DNA from: Chrysomallon squamiferum
Taxonomy: Eukaryota > Mollusca > Gastropoda > Neomphalida > Peltospiridae
Direction of reading: 5' to 3'
Length of the DNA stretch: 64,000 nucleotides
Assembly (NCBI GenBank): GCA_012295275.1
Contig: CM022670.1
Location: 20,600,198 to 20,664,197 of the forward strand
Shown: in pieces, positions 42,313-60,326 of the stretch
Layout of the letters: the number at the start of each line of letters is the position of its first letter
Position numbering within the stretch: the stretch's first letter is position 1
Notes under the pieces: generated by a model
The model's database searches: none
Seen by the model: only the letters and a program-made list of their open reading frames with translations
What the model was told of the DNA's origin: nothing
Made by a program: the position numbers and the translations under genes

Positions 42313-43490
42313 TTTATAATTTTTATATTGCATTCTGTTTACAGATATAAATATATAAATATCCTTCTAATCCTTCTAATTGTTTATCTGTTTTTAATGT
42401 GTAACAAAGAAATTTACAATAATATAAAGAAAATAAAAAATTTGTAAATTTTCATTTAACTGATGTCCTGATCACATTTTTTATTCTCTTTATACAAGAT
42501 CATATATAATTTTGGTGAAAGTCAAGAAATATATTTAAAGAAGAAAGTTTTTATTTTCAGTATTAAAAAATTCATTGTTTAGATGTTACCAATCTAAGTA
42601 TTTAAACAAGGAAAACAACTCTCATTTCTCTATGTACTAGAGTAAGCTTTGACGAGAATTATCTGCCTTAAATTACTTTTAATTTTTTCTTATCGAGCAG
42701 TTTTCTGGTAAACAAAATAATAAAATAAGGCAAAAAAATATCTAGACGAAAGAATGAAACAAAGACAAATTTTTGTTTAATAATAATAATGATGATGATA
42801 TTACTATCAGCGCCTCTGTGTGATGTATGTGAAAAATTAAATGTGACATTCCTTCAGAAATGCGTTCTGACTTAGACTGTTTAATTAACATGAAATAAAA
42901 TATTTCTAGAGTAAGTTACTTTGCTGTAATTAGCAAAACTAGCATATAATTACAGTAACACAATATGCAGATACATTATTTTAGCAATACTATTATAATT
43001 ACATTAACACTGTCAATATCAGCGACCATACTTCCTCGCCTTGCAATACTTGTTATTTTGTCATTATTTTATAGATTTAATTGTTGGTTGCTATATGTAA
43101 ATAAACCATTAATTGAAACGAATTTATATGATTTTATTTTCGTATCAATTATAATTTCAAAAAACTTATATATATATATGTATAATTTACAGCTGGTACT
43201 TTATCAAATAAATTTGGTTAATTATATATATTTTAAAGCAGAAGCATTTAGTATAAAACCCTATAATTACCGTAAAAAACATTAAAAAAGAGAACAACAA
43301 GAACAAAAAAATAAAAATAAAAACAAAAACAAATATGAAAGAAAAGCTGAAAACAGCAGTCCACGCAAAGCATTATCCAAAAAAAAAAAAAAAATTAATA
43401 CGTATAAAACAATAGTATATACTATAATCTAAAACCCACCACAAAAAAAAAAAAAAAAAAACAACAAAAACCAACAACAAAAAAACAAAC
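41930..43490. repeat. Tandem segmental duplication R5, unit 1
   Basis: The unit is followed directly by a second copy at 43500-45040. Shared landmarks are GGCCGATCCAGTAATTTAAA, CAAACTCCTTCATTTACCTG and TCCTTCAGAAATGCGTTCTG. It holds a poly-A tract (about 42080-42101) and an ATT array (42247-42310), but no gene. Confidence 0.85.
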
Positions 43491-43499
43491 AATAAATAA

Positions 43500-45060
43500 A
43501 TAAAATCACTTTGCTGAAACTATTACATCAGTTTAAATGTACTTAAATTAATAAAAAGATTGATTAATTTGACGTCTTTAAAAAATATATATATATTTGT
43601 TGACGCTGGTTAATATACAAAGTAATTTGCTAAAAAAAAAAAAACAAAAAAAAAAAAAGATGGCCGATCCAGTAATTTAAAAAAAATTATTACACCATCT
43701 AAATTAGAAACATCAAAAGTTAAAAAAATAAAAATAATTACAAACTCCTTCATTTACCTGTGGTAAGTACAGTGAAAAAGTTTAATTTTTAAAGTTATCT
43801 AAATTATTATTATTATTATTATTTTTAATTTTTATATTGCATTCTGTTTACAGACATAAATATATAAATATCCTTCTAATCCTTCTAATTGTTTATCTGT
43901 TTCTTATGTGTAAGAAAGAAATTTACAATAATATAAAGAAAATAAAAAATTTGTAAATTTTCATTTAATTGATATCCTGACCACATTTTTTATTCACTTT
44001 ATACAAGATCATATATAATTTTGGTGAAAGTCAAGAAATATATTTAAAGAAGAAAGTTTTTATTTTCAGTATTATAAATTCATCGTTTAGATGTTAACAA
44101 TCTAAACATTTAAACAAGGAAAACAACGCTCATTTCTTCATCTTCTAGAGTAAGCTTTGACGACGATTTACTACCTTAAATTACTTTTAATATTTCTTTT
44201 CGAGCAGTTTTCCGATAAACAAAATAATAAAATAAACCAAAAGAATATCTATACAAAGGAATGAAAGTGAGAAAATTGTTATTTAATAATAATAATGATG
44301 ATGATATTACTATCAGCACCTCTGTGTGTGTATGTGAAAAATTAAATGTGACATTCCTTCAGAAATGCGTTCTGACTTAGACTGTTTAATTATCATGAAA
44401 TAAAATATTTCTAGAGTAAGTTACTTAGCTCTAATTAGCAAAACTAGCATATAATTACAGTAACATAATATGCAGATATATTATTTTAGCAATACTATTA
44501 TAATTACATTAATACTGTCAATATCAGGGACCATACTTCCTCGCCTCGCAATACTTGTTATTTGTCATTATTTTATAGATTTAATTGTTTGTTGCTGTAT
44601 GTGAATAAACCATTAATAAAAGACGTACATACAAATTTATATGACTGTATTTTCGTATCAATTATAATTTCAAAAAACGTATATATATATATATATATAT
44701 ATATGTATGATTTACAGCTGCAACTTTAACAAGTAAATCTGGCTAATTATATATATTTTAAAGCAGAAGCAGTAAGTATAAAGTCCTAAAATTACCGTAG
44801 AAAATATCAACAACAACAACAACAACAACAAATAAAATAAAATAAAAATAAAAATAAATATATAAAAACAAGTATCAAAGGAAAGTTGAAAACAGCAGTC
44901 CACGCAAAGCTTTATTCCAATAGAAAAAGATAATTAATAAGACGTATAAAACAATGGTATATATTATAATCCAAAAAAACCCACACAAAACAGCACACAA
45001 AAAAAAAAAAAAAAAAAAACAAGCAATAAATAAAATCAACAATTAAATCTTACTAAGAAT
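43500..45060. repeat. Tandem segmental duplication R5, unit 2
   Basis: This is the second copy of the unit at 41930-43490, and it runs into the 3' flank of glycosyltransferase copy B. Its last part is also related to 23790-24560, the 3' flank of copy A. Confidence 0.85.
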
Positions 45061-45124
45061 GTGAAACATTTCTTGAAAAGTCCAACGCAATTTTAGTTTT
45101 CTTACTATTGCTCTTCTGTTACAG

Positions 45125-46200
45125 TTACTTAATAATGCGAGAATTACCATAGTAAATATATCTAAATATTTCACCAACGGTATTATTTAATGTTTTTATC
45201 ATTTCAGAATTGTAATTCAGCTTTCGAAAAGTAAACCACAAATGTATGACATAGTTGTTCTTTTTCCAGTCAAACTTTTCCCCGATAGCATAAAGCTGAT
45301 TCATTCCTTTTTTGCCATAATTAGGACGACAGATAGATGATTTTTCTGTATGAATTAAATTTCTGTATTTGATAGCTAACTGGGCTGGAAGCTGAATCGA
45401 ATGTTCGTTCCAGACTTTGTCATTAAACGTTGAGTAATTCGAATGCCATATCTTCATGAAGTCAGACCAAGGTACAGCTATCAGCACACCATTGCACAAA
45501 ACCATTGTCACTTTCGTATCCCATTACCATTTCGTATTTCAGTAAAGGGTCCAAATGTTTAACAACAATCGAATCCAAATCAAAATACATTCCTCCAAAT
45601 TCTAGCACAGCTTCCAGGCGCATGACGTCAGAGATATGTGGGGAACTTTTACTGGTCGACCATATATTTCTGTTGGAATTTGTTTCTTAATTAGATATAG
45701 CTTATGAACCTTTCGTCGCATTTCTTTAAAATATATTTCCTTTGGCATGCAATCAATCCATAAATATATTCGGTCAGGTTGCAAAAGTTTCTGTGCTGCT
45801 AAAAATGCTATCATGTAATGAAACGGAAAAGGTTTCTGTTCTGGACAAAGACAGGAAAGCCAGACGAAATGTATCAAACAACTCTTCGAACGTGTTTTAT
45901 AGTTTTGTTATAATTCACTTGTGATGTTAGCATTTGTTTAAAAGTATTATTCCTGTGGTAGATATAGTATTCAACAGATTCATTTTCTTTGCATATGTTT
46001 TGTTCCAAGCACAAAAAATTATTTTGTTTGGAAACTCCAGAATAGGGTTTTCTTACATCTTGCTTAGAATCTTGGAAAGTCTCGAATATAGTTTTCTTTA
46101 AGAAATTTTCGAAATTCATATTCGAATTCAGAACGAGATAAACCAAAACAGATATTATTATTAAATTGCAGAATACAATTTTGCAGAATTTTCTTTCACA
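45125..46200 (-). pseudogene. DXD glycosyltransferase, disabled copy B
   Basis: It is the most complete of the three copies in length, but has three frame breaks. A 7-base deletion after IKHVRRVV creates a stop. One base is lost where copy A reads VPQHISEV. One base is gained just after GYESD (TTTT instead of TTT). Between these breaks the frame gives RIYLWIDCMPKEIYFKEMR, EFGGMYFDLDSIV and CNGVLIAVPWSDF, and it ends ...YYGNSRIIK with a stop at 45125-45127. Lesions are different from those of copy A, so the two lost function separately. The family reading is as for copy A. Confidence 0.75.
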
Positions 46201-46334
46201 AGTTACCGTTTTAGTGCAGTGCTAGAGTAAAAGAAAACAAAATGTTTTGAGTTTCACATCTCCACATTTTATAGTAATAAAAGTTCATATTCTAAGAATT
46301 TATTTTTATCTTTTAGAAACAACGTAGTAAATAG

Positions 46335-46905
46335 TAGATTTTAAAAATAATTATTTCTAACAATACTTAAGAAAAAATCTGATGTTTTAGACCATAGGAA
46401 ACAATATCTTTGTCAACGTAGTTTTCGTTCGTCTGTCAACAACAGAACACATTACATATATTCTACAAATATTTATAATAATAGGTCACAAGAAAATGGA
46501 GTAAAAATGGTTTAACCTAGTATATCACTGATTAATTTTCCTAATCTCCTTATTAGAAATATATATTATTATAATTAATGTAAAATAAGTGAATCTTAGG
46601 TTTACTCAATGTTATAATATTTTAATTCTGTCCAAAATACGCATGTTCAAATGAATACAAAAAATAATAATTATGTTAACTTGTTACCTGATTCATCCTA
46701 GAATGTTTTGAGTACATACTGATGTAAAACCCAGGTCAGAATACTAATGCAGTTTTTGCTCAAAACTCCGAACACATCTGTTCAATGAAGAATTTTAAAA
46801 AGGTCACTTTATACTTGTTACAAGAATGAATATGTTAAAAAATAAATAAAAGGATACAGACTAATAGATGCAATTTCAATAAATTATTTTGAATATTCTA
46901 TAGCA
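46335..46905. repeat. Duplicated block R1, copy 3
   Basis: It is collinear with 14949-15526 and 25768-26339 and lies upstream of glycosyltransferase copy B. Confidence 0.8.
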
Positions 46906-47055
46906 GGAATGCGCAACCTGCAGCCGAGGGGATTTCGCCTCATCACATTTAACATCTCATTTGAAATAAAACGAGGATGCTTGTTAGTATAAACACTCAC
47001 ACCATGAAATTCCTGTGACTGTTTGATGCTGTACGCAAAAGGCATCCAGTTTTTT
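46906..47055. mobile_element. hAT-like element, truncated copy
   Basis: It begins CAGGAATGCGCAACCTGCAG, the best-preserved terminal repeat of the three copies, and continues with CATCACATTTAACATCTCAT. The match ends at GGCATCCAG. Confidence 0.55.
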
Positions 47056-47087
47056 AAATCTTACATGAGAAATATAGTGTAGTAGTA

Positions 47088-48110
47088 TTGCGGATTCTCA
47101 TTCACCTTACAGAGCTGGGAGGTTATATTTTTCTGTGTGTCAGGTTTTGCCTTGATCTTTAAACGAATCTATTGGCAGCTTGCTAACTGGCACAATCTAC
47201 AAGGTGTTCCAGGAAACCTTTTCCTGTGTCCTATTATTCGCAAACAGATCGCTGTGTTTGTATAATTTTGTTTTGAAACCTAAAATGAGTTCGTTGAAAC
47301 TGAAAACCATGGACAGAAACAGGAATATAGCTCTTGATAATTACAAACAAGCAGAAACCAGGCAAAATCATGAAAATTACCCTTCAAGCCTAGAAGTTCA
47401 AACTTGGAACGTTCTCGAAGGTATAGAAATAATAATGATAAAGCCATATGCCTAGTGCATGAATAAATTCACTTGCAAATCATTCCCTGATAAAGATGAA
47501 ATATAAGCGTACATGACGGAGCAGTCCGGCGTTAAGCCGTCCCATTGTCGTTCAGTATTGTATTCAGAAAGTTTTGGTGGGGAATGATCAAAGGGTGGTT
47601 TTTGTTCTATATGAGGATGACATAGCTTCATTTACTGTAGAGGACATTTTGCAAACTTCTTAATTTAGCGTCAGAAACCGGCATGAGATCTGGTGTTAAC
47701 TACATCATTATGCTGTAAGAAGCCACAGTCCTAGCAAGGTTAACTTAACCTATGTCTATTTATTCTGCACCACCCCAAAACGTATCACTTCTGCAAATCT
47801 GGCAACTCTTTGTTCTCTATTTACACTATTCATCATAAATGTCAAGCTATTCTTCCTGGATTGTGATTTACGTAACTGAAAAGGGCATCAGCAAAGCTGC
47901 CTCTCCCCTACTCAAGTATTTACAAGTTTTGTGATATGAAAGTAAATGGATTAGAAGCTGCAGTTCACCTAGATACGATTTAAAAAGTCTCTTTTGAGAA
48001 GATATTTGTGAATACCTGTTTGTTGCTCTTGTTCTTTCTCCTATTGCTGTTGTCGATGTTTCTACTGTTTTTGTTACTGTTGTTAATTATTTTATTAATT
48101 TTGTTATCAC
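47088..48110. repeat. Duplicated block R1b, copy 2
   Basis: It matches 16845-18100 in the same order. The open frame at 47180-47455 is broken in the other copy, so coding is not supported. Confidence 0.75.
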
Positions 48111-48161
48111 CAGCAGTACTCGTCTATTGTAATGTTTGCATTTTACTACTACTACTACCAC

Positions 48162-48167
<6 letters not shown>

Positions 48168-48195
<28 letters not shown>

Positions 48196-48313
48196 GTTAT
48201 TATTATTATTATTTTAAACATTTTATTTACACACTGGATAGCAATTGCTTGCTGTTTTCCTTCTTTTTATTTGTGTAGTTATTTTTTTCTTATATTCATA
48301 CAAGATACACACA

Positions 48314-48393
<80 letters not shown>
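48168..48393. repeat. (ATT)n and compound (AC)n(AG)n microsatellites
   Basis: An ATT array (48168-48214) is followed, after a unique spacer, by AC then AG units (48306-48393). The same arrangement with similar spacer recurs at 49457-49643. Confidence 0.93.
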
Positions 48394-48396
<3 letters not shown>

Positions 48397-48759
48397 TCAT
48401 ATCAAACAGCAATTAAAGATTCAGATAAAATGGTGAATAAGAAAATACATGTATATGTGTGTGTGTGTGTGTGAGTGTGTGTGTGTGTGTGTTTTTCGGA
48501 TTCATAACATTATATGGATATTTAAAAGGACTGTTAAAAAGATGTACACTGTTTGTTCAGATGTGAAAAGATATAATGTTTACAAACATTTCTATCGTCA
48601 CCTAAGACAGTTAACAATAATATATATACGTAACATTAGTTTTGCTATCAAGAGATAAAATTCAATACACTAAAATTGATAAAATCAACAAAGCACAGTA
48701 ATAATTATAATAAAAAAGAAAATAATAATAATAATAACAACAACAACGACAATTCTAAT

Positions 48760-49252
48760 TCTAATTATAAATAAATAAGTACGTGACTAACTAGCTAAAT
48801 GAAATTAGTAAATAAAAATACAAAAATACACATATCCAAGAAAACTAAAATTGGAAAATATTCCATCACTATGAGTTTAGAGAGAGAGAGAGAGAGAACG
48901 AGAGAGAGAGAGAGAGATTACAGTCAACTTTAATAAAAGAAAATGGAGTTCTTACCAGGTTTGATATTTTTAACAATGAGTCCAGGTTTCAGTTCTATGA
49001 CACAAACACACAAACATGTGATCTAATATACCCACTCAGACCCTTTTGTCATTGAAATAAGGTCAGATAATGCAGTTTCAAACCATAAACTGTTAAATAT
49101 TTAGTCATATATGTTTATTTAATTTCAAATTATCTTTTTTTGTTATTTATTATTATTATTATTATTATTATACCACACACCAAACCAGAAATACATTAAA
49201 ACAAAGTAAGATATTTGGTTAATCTGTCGATACTTTTAGATTGTGAAAGTCG

Positions 49253-49292
<40 letters not shown>

Positions 49293-49588
49293 AACAATTT
49301 AAGAAATACCAAATAAAGAAATAACTGTAAATATTTAAATTTTTTAAAAATATCAGAAATATCAAAAATAAAAAATTAAGAGAAAATAAAGACTAAAGAG
49401 AACTAGCATTAAATTTCAATTTGGTTGCAATGTATTGACTGAAAATTAAATATATATTATTATTATTATTATTGTTATTATTATTATTATTTTAAACATT
49501 TTATTTACACACTGGATAGCAATTGTTTGCTGTTTTCCTTCTTTTTATTTGTGTAGTTATTTTTTTTCTTATATTCTAGAACAAAACA

Positions 49589-49648
<60 letters not shown>

Positions 49649-50010
49649 ATTAACCTAAGACAGTTAACAATAATATATTTACGTGACATTAATTTTGCTA
49701 TCAAGAGGTAAAATTCAATACACTAAAATTGATAACATCAACAAAGCACAATAATAATTATAATAAAAAAGAAAATAATAATAATAATAACAACAACAAC
49801 AACATCATCAGCAACAAGAGAGACAGATTAAAGTCAACTTTTTATAAAACAAAATGGAGTTCTTACCAGGTTGGATATTTTCTAACATTGAGTCTGTATT
49901 ACCGTGTAACCAGGTTTCAGTTCTGTGACACAAACACACAAAGAAGTGATGTAATATATCCAATCAGACCCTTTTATGGGCGAGATAAAACTCATGTGAG
50001 CTATGGTAGT
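48760..50010. repeat. Duplicated blocks R3, copies 2 and 3
   Basis: Two further copies of the R3 block lie at about 48760-49095 and 49680-50010. Between them are a 36-base poly-A tract (49253-49288), a partial R4 copy (49300-49460) and an AC/AG microsatellite (49585-49643). Confidence 0.75.
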
Positions 50011-50117
50011 TTCAAACAAGTCAGCTTTCCACATGCACAGAGAAGCATTATTTCCATTTATGAGAATTCTGTGGAATGTGTGTCTCAGCAGATTTAATCT
50101 CAAATTATCTGTTTTTG

Positions 50118-50149
<32 letters not shown>

Positions 50150-50199
50150 ATCCCAAACCAAAGCAGAAATACATTAAAACAAAGTAAGACATTTGGTTA

Positions 50200-51520
50200 G
50201 TCTGTCGATATATTGTGAACATCGAACAAAAATCAAACAATAAGAAATATAAAAAGAAAAAATAAAGACAAAATAAAGACAAAATGAGAACTAGCATTAA
50301 ATTTAAATTTGGTTGCAATGTATTGACTGAAAATTAAATATATATTAATAATATTAATAATAATCATACTCTTGCTTCTATAAATTTTGAAGAAGTAAAT
50401 GAAATTGATGATATAAATAATAAAAATCACTCTGCTACTACTGCTTCGACTATTAAGACTACCACTTTTACTGCTATTAGTGCTACTATTACTGCTGTTG
50501 TTAAGACTAATTATGAATATGATAATAAAGATAATGACATTGATATAAATAATAATCATAACACTGCTACTACTACTACTTCTACTACTGTTACTAATTA
50601 CTTTACTATTAAAATACTACTATTTGCTGATTATAATAATGATGAAGATGATAAAGATAATGGTGATGATGATGATTATAAAAACAATAATATTATTAAT
50701 AACAACAATAAAATTATAAATGTATGTTCTTGAAATATGTCTGTATTAAGAATACCTGAAAAAAGTATGAAATGACATTAAGAGCAGAAAGACCACAAGC
50801 ATGTGTTGCTTGTGCATAAAATAATGATACGAGTCGTAATTCACTGCTATTTCGTCATTGGTTCTAATATCGATTTCCGGAGACAAAACATATCGCACAG
50901 TGATCTTTTGTTAAATTTATTTATTTATTTATTTTAATATATAGTCGCAGTGTTTAAAGTACACACATATTTTTAACAAAATACTGACTATGTTTGTAAA
51001 TCGAAAGATGGGACAGTCAATATATCGACTAGTTTAAGCCTATGATTGTTAATCCAGAAAAAACAAGAATAAGAGATTATGTAGAAATAATAATTAAATT
51101 AAAATACATACTCGCAGCAATGCCAAAAGTATTTGTTCTGTGTTGTTGTCCGTTCATTTTCTGTCGTGCGGTTTGTCACTCATTCCATGCTCTCAGTCTC
51201 ACGTATTACTATTATCCATTCATGACGTTGCCAGTTTTACGTTGTAATTAGTGGTTGTAGCACTGGGGACGTGGGGCTGTGAATTGTTTTTCATCATGTT
51301 ATCAGCAATATATTTAAAGTTTTATTGTGCTTTTCACTGATATTAATATTATTCTGCATGAATATTCGACTCTGATAGGTTAATCAAGACATGTTTTTTT
51401 TTTAATAGGTAATTTAAATATGGTATTTCTCTTTCTGAATTATCCTATAGATTACGTTTTATATTCCTAAAAGTGTCTGTCTTCAAAGACAAAATTATTA
51501 GCTAATTTAGTGAACAAAAT
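50200..51520. repeat. Duplicated block R4, copy 2
   Basis: It is closely similar to 33770-35108 and includes the same period-3 array (50430-50700) and the CTCAGTCTCAC segment at 51190. It lacks the poly-A-tailed insertion found at 35109. Confidence 0.8.
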
Positions 51521-52325
51521 TTGTATTTGAATGATTTAATAGTCATCTCTGATAGATTAATCAAGATATCTTTTATGGTAGTTAATTTAAATATGAAGTT
51601 TATATTTGCTAATTGTGTTCCTAAAAGCTTCTATCTTCAAACACAAAATTATTAGCTAATTTACTGAAGAAAATTCATTTTTGAACTTTTGGTTATGCGA
51701 TCTCATATTGGATATCGATGTTTATTTCAGAATCTATTTGTTTTTGATCTTCATTAATTGGTAGTTCCTAATGTAAACATTTCAACTCAGCACAAATTTC
51801 ATTGATTTCCTGTTACAATCTTTTTTTGCCATTTGAATCAGTATACATTATTTCATTGCGTAAAATTGAAAGTATTCATCAGTTGTAGATTATCTAATAA
51901 AACTTACTGAGTATGTGCCATCTTTTTCTAATCAAACAAACTTCGACTGAAATCTTTGAATCTGTGTATTTCCATAGTGATGTATAAGGAAAAGTAATTT
52001 TAGTATTATATTTATAATATAAATTTGAGTAAAACATTTAGAAATGTTTAATATTAAAAGTATTTTTATTCTTCTGAGTATCGATTAACTTTAGTTTTCA
52101 GATCATAAAGCATGTCAAAATATTAACAGCAAAATGCAAGGAAATAAGAAATATATCCTGAATTAGAATAAAGAATCCATAGAATTTGTCAAGAAGTGAA
52201 TTTAATGCAGTATCTTAATATGAAACCGTGATTTTACCAGTTATCATTTTCATCCAGCTCTTTAAAAATTATTCAGTTCAAGAAGAATATACAGACATTA
52301 TAATACAATCATTAAATGTTCAACT

Positions 52326-52394
<69 letters not shown>

Positions 52395-52821
52395 GTAAAG
52401 AAGGAGCAACATCAACAGAAATCTCTACCTGTATTGATATATTGTCATGCACTTCTATACACTAAATATATATTATATCAAGAAAGTAGAAAAAAAACCC
52501 ATAAATGCACACCAAAAAACCATCACAAAGTGTTTTATAACATACATTTGAAAAAATAAAATAATAATAATAATAATAATCAAATCAAATCAGTAATAAA
52601 AATAAAACAATAGAAACAAAACAAAACAAAACAAAATTTTGACTGATAAATAATAATCTGAAACATTTTTCTGAAACTACAATCATTAAATATTAACATC
52701 TCATTTGGAAGAATGGGTGGACATTGATAAAAAACGGAGTTACAGGGTGCATGTTGTAATTAGGTGAAGAGAGTTTGAAGCAGACACTGTACTGATCAAT
52801 CATGTTAAAACAGACACCAGT
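51521..52821. other. Non-coding stretch with (AG)n
   Basis: An AG array lies at 52329-52389. The sequence 52180-52300 resembles block R2 near 20910-20990 (CAG.TTCAAGAAGAATATACA). No gene is visible. Confidence 0.55.
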
Positions 52822-52957
52822 CTAACTGTCAGTAAGACATACTTCTGCTGACATCCTTCTGTTAAAATCAACACACACTGTCACACAATACAGCTCCAGG
52901 TCTTCATGCTTAACCATTCGGAGAAGAATTTTGTTTTCAAGAAAATACTTTTTTTGA
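52822..52957 (-). CDS. Candidate terminal exon of unrecognised gene
   Basis: After an acceptor-like TTTTAAGCAG the - strand reads 44 residues, QKKYFLENKILLRMVKHEDL then ELYCVTVCVDFNRR and MSAEVCLTDS, followed by TAG at 52822-52824. Codon use looks protein-like in a region that is otherwise low complexity, and the same frame stays open for about 45 codons past the TAG. I do not recognise the family. It lies 1.6 kb downstream of the last ferlin exon, but does not resemble the ferlin C-terminus. Confidence 0.25.
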
Positions 52958-53439
52958 CTGCTTAAAAAATTATTGTTAAGCTTAGAAAAAAATCTGCTCT
53001 CATTTTTGAAAACATTATAGTTTTAAATTCGTAAAAACATTTTAATTTATAAATTAAAGAATAATTGTCATGATAGGTTTTGTAATTTTTTGGGAAAATA
53101 ATTCTGCATACTCTTTTAGGAAAATTTCACTTTCTTTAATAAAAGGCATCAACTTTAAAATTTAAATAATAGGGTTAATTTAAATAATAATTTTCCTGAG
53201 ATGAGAATTGTTATATGTTATGTAATTTATATTTCATGGTCCTTTTAAATAAAACTGCTTACCACAAAAGCATTGTGAGTGCCATTGAAAGCCCTTGAAT
53301 GAACTATAATGCTTATCCTGCATGTACCAACAATAAATAATTAGGGGATGGCAAATAAAAATGCTGTAGTTAAACAATCACAGCAGTCAGTCTTTGAGGT
53401 ATTTATACTAAATTAATAATACAGATAATGGCTACTATC

Positions 53440-53470
<31 letters not shown>

Positions 53471-54185
53471 TTCATGTATCCTTATAAATTAACTATTTTT
53501 ACTGACAATATTTAATATTAACAGTTAATAATGGTTCATCATTCAAAGGTGTTCAGAAAAGAAAATTAACGACCTATGCACCAACCCCTAAAATATATAT
53601 CTTGCCCATTTTCAAAAATGCCCTCAAGTGAAATTTGGTCCCTAGCTATCATATTTTGACTTGAAAAAAAAATATCAGGTTCAATTTTCCAACCATCCGT
53701 TCAAAAAAAGTACAACAAATACTAAAACAGTATTTAAAGTGTGGACCAGGGCATCCTAATTTTCACAGCCTCACGTGAATCACGATTCCTGGCCAGTAAA
53801 ACAAGCAGTGAAAAGATGTAAAAGAAATTTGTAGATTTTCACTCATTACCACATCTTAAAACCTGTCTGTCAGTGGTCTCACTACACAGTTTGGTTGTAG
53901 TCATCGTGAACATGACACTGTCAGATGAAATGATGACAGGCAGGTAATATATACAGTGATGAAAACAGTATACACCTTCTCTGTGCCTGACACACTTTTC
54001 AAAGGTTGTCTTGTTAAGCTTTTTAGCTATGGTGATAATGTCAGAAGAAAAATATTATAAAATGTTAGATAGCTATTTTAACCTTTGATTATATGTTTTA
54101 TTCATCTTTTTTTTTTCAGAAATTTGCAGATATATATAGATGATTGAGTGCATGTGCATTTTCTATATGTAAGTGTTTATGTGTG

Positions 54186-54226
<41 letters not shown>

Positions 54227-54560
54227 ACATGTGCTTACATATTTTTGGGATGAGTTTATTTATGTTTATGGTATTTTTAAAGTAAGGTTATGTTTTATAA
54301 TACTTTATAAAACTTTAATTAAAAAAAATACATATAAAGGAACTAACGAATTAAAGATAAATAAAAAACAAAAATAAAACAAAAATAAAAACAAAATATA
54401 TAAAATAAAATACAATGAAATAGAATTAAAAAAAATATAAATAAATTAAAAAAATAATAATAATAAAATAAAAATAGAAATAAATACAAATAAAATCAAG
54501 TAAAATAAAATAATAATAATATTTAAATAAAAAACAACAGCAGTTTTACACAACACTTAC
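52958..54560. other. Non-coding stretch downstream of the ferlin exon
   Basis: It holds a poly-A tract (53439-53465), a GT array (54197-54225) and an A-rich low-complexity stretch (54310-54540). I looked for the expected next ferlin motifs after the C2E exon on the - strand and saw none. Confidence 0.5.
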
Positions 54561-58925
<4,365 letters not shown>

Positions 58926-59006
58926 CGCTAGTTTAGCAATATCTATGTCATCTTCTGACAGAACAGATAACTCATCATCATCCTTCCTGGCTTTATTGAA
59001 AAATCC
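58926..59006 (-). CDS. Candidate otoferlin-like linker exon
   Basis: Between a TACTAG acceptor and GCG|GTAAAA the exon encodes GFFNKARKDDDELSVLSEDD and IDIAKLA in phase 0. It is acidic and probably disordered, as expected for the ferlin C2D-C2E linker. The frame stays open beyond the chosen donor (KPVEIHPPMHERD), so the 3' end is uncertain. Confidence 0.5.
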
Positions 59007-59559
59007 CTAGTAAATCATGAGTGACATAAGTTAAAATAAAAATAAAAAAGAATGAAATATAACATTATGAATGTGGGCATCATGACCTATAATTAAGATA
59101 TTTAAGAAATCCTTTGTTTGAATATTAATATTGGAATATTTATGATAAAAAGCAGATCAAAATATTATCAAAATATTGTGAACTTAAAGACAGGTTTTAT
59201 CTGTGCTCTAGTTAAGTAACAATTACTGAAAGATGGAAATGTTTTTACTTGGAAGTTTAGGATATTTTCACTAATCAGATTTAGACACATTATTCAAAGT
59301 TGAAAGTTTTTGTGAGCCAGTCTACTGATTGTACCCAAGTATTAGTTAAACTGTGATTAAATAAATTTAAACTTATTAAACATTAATTTAAACATTAAAT
59401 GCAAAAAGTCATAGTAAATAATAATATATAAATAAATAAATTAAAAACATAATAAAAATAAAGTATAAATAAAAATTTGAAACAATAAAACTAAATACAT
59501 AAATAATTAAAAGAATGAACGGCAAAATAAAAAAAACATTATTAACTCATTAATTATAA

Positions 59560-59780
59560 TGTAACACAAATAATGTACATACAATACAAATAATGTGTAT
59601 ATCAAGTAATACAGTTAATATATGTATAATGTAATATAAAGTAATATGTAGATTATATAAGTGATGTAATTCAAGTATGTACATATAATGTAGTACAGGT
59701 AATATGTATATAATGTAATAGAAATAATGTATATATAATGTCATATGGATAAAGTTATATATAATAATGTAATAGAAATG
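59560..59780. repeat. TATAATGTAATA minisatellite
   Basis: Imperfect units of about 20 bp with TATAATGTAATA and AATATGTATA variants lie directly downstream of the ferlin linker exon. Confidence 0.75.
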
Positions 59781-59794
59781 TAAGGAACCCAAAC

Positions 59795-59958
59795 CTTGAG
59801 CTGTGCTGTGCTGCTGAGCAGTTTGTCTTTCTTACACTGAGACTTGGGTGACAGTTGTTTCGACAATGATGAAGCTTTGGATTTCTTATCTTCCTGTTTC
59901 TCCATCTTCTTCAACTCTTTCTCCATCTTCTTTGCCTGTCTGGCAGTCTTGAATTCAA
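59795..59958 (-). CDS. Otoferlin-like linker exon, Lys/Glu-rich coiled coil
   Basis: The exon encodes EFKTARQAKKMEKELKKMEK, then QEDKKSKASSLSKQLSPKS and QCKKDKLLSSTAQLK. The charged heptads resemble the basic linker between C2D and C2E of otoferlin. The start is placed at GTGAAG|TT because it continues phase 1 from the exon before. The donor AAG|GTTTGG leaves phase 0. Confidence 0.6.
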
Positions 59959-60205
59959 CTTCACCCGCAACAAGCAAACACATAGAAAAATCTTTGTCCA
60001 TAAAAAAAATGTGATAAACAATGCAAACTCTATTACTAACAAATGTTTTTAAAATGTATCACTTTAATATTACTGTGAAATAAGACATCTTATTTAATTT
60101 TTGGCCATCATAACTCCTATAACCATATTCCTATGTGATGGCTCAGTGAAGATTGTTGTCAAATATTATTGTTAGCTAATTTTGTTATTATTTCAAATGA
60201 CTCAC

Positions 60206-60326
60206 TGTCTTGCATGTGACCATTTGGTATTGTTCCATAATCTGTTGTTGACTGTGATTTTTCTGCTTTCATCTCCAAGTCAAGCAAGTCCTGGTTGAAA
60301 ACATTACCTCGAACTTTCTCATGATC
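60206..60326 (-). CDS. Otoferlin-like linker exon
   Basis: After TTTCATAG the exon encodes DHEKVRGNVFNQDLLDLEMK and AEKSQSTTDYGTIPNGHMQD. It leaves at phase 1 before GTGAGT. It is acidic and Ser/Thr-rich and lies in the C2D-C2E linker. It is in frame with its neighbours. Confidence 0.6.

Noticed and set aside
47180-47455. 91-codon frame as a small gene
   Set aside because: The paired region near 16.95-17.2 kb has the frame broken, so there is no sign of coding constraint.
59550-59792. 80-codon Tyr/Ile/Leu-rich frame
   Set aside because: It is the translation of a TATAATGTAATA minisatellite after the ferlin exon's donor.
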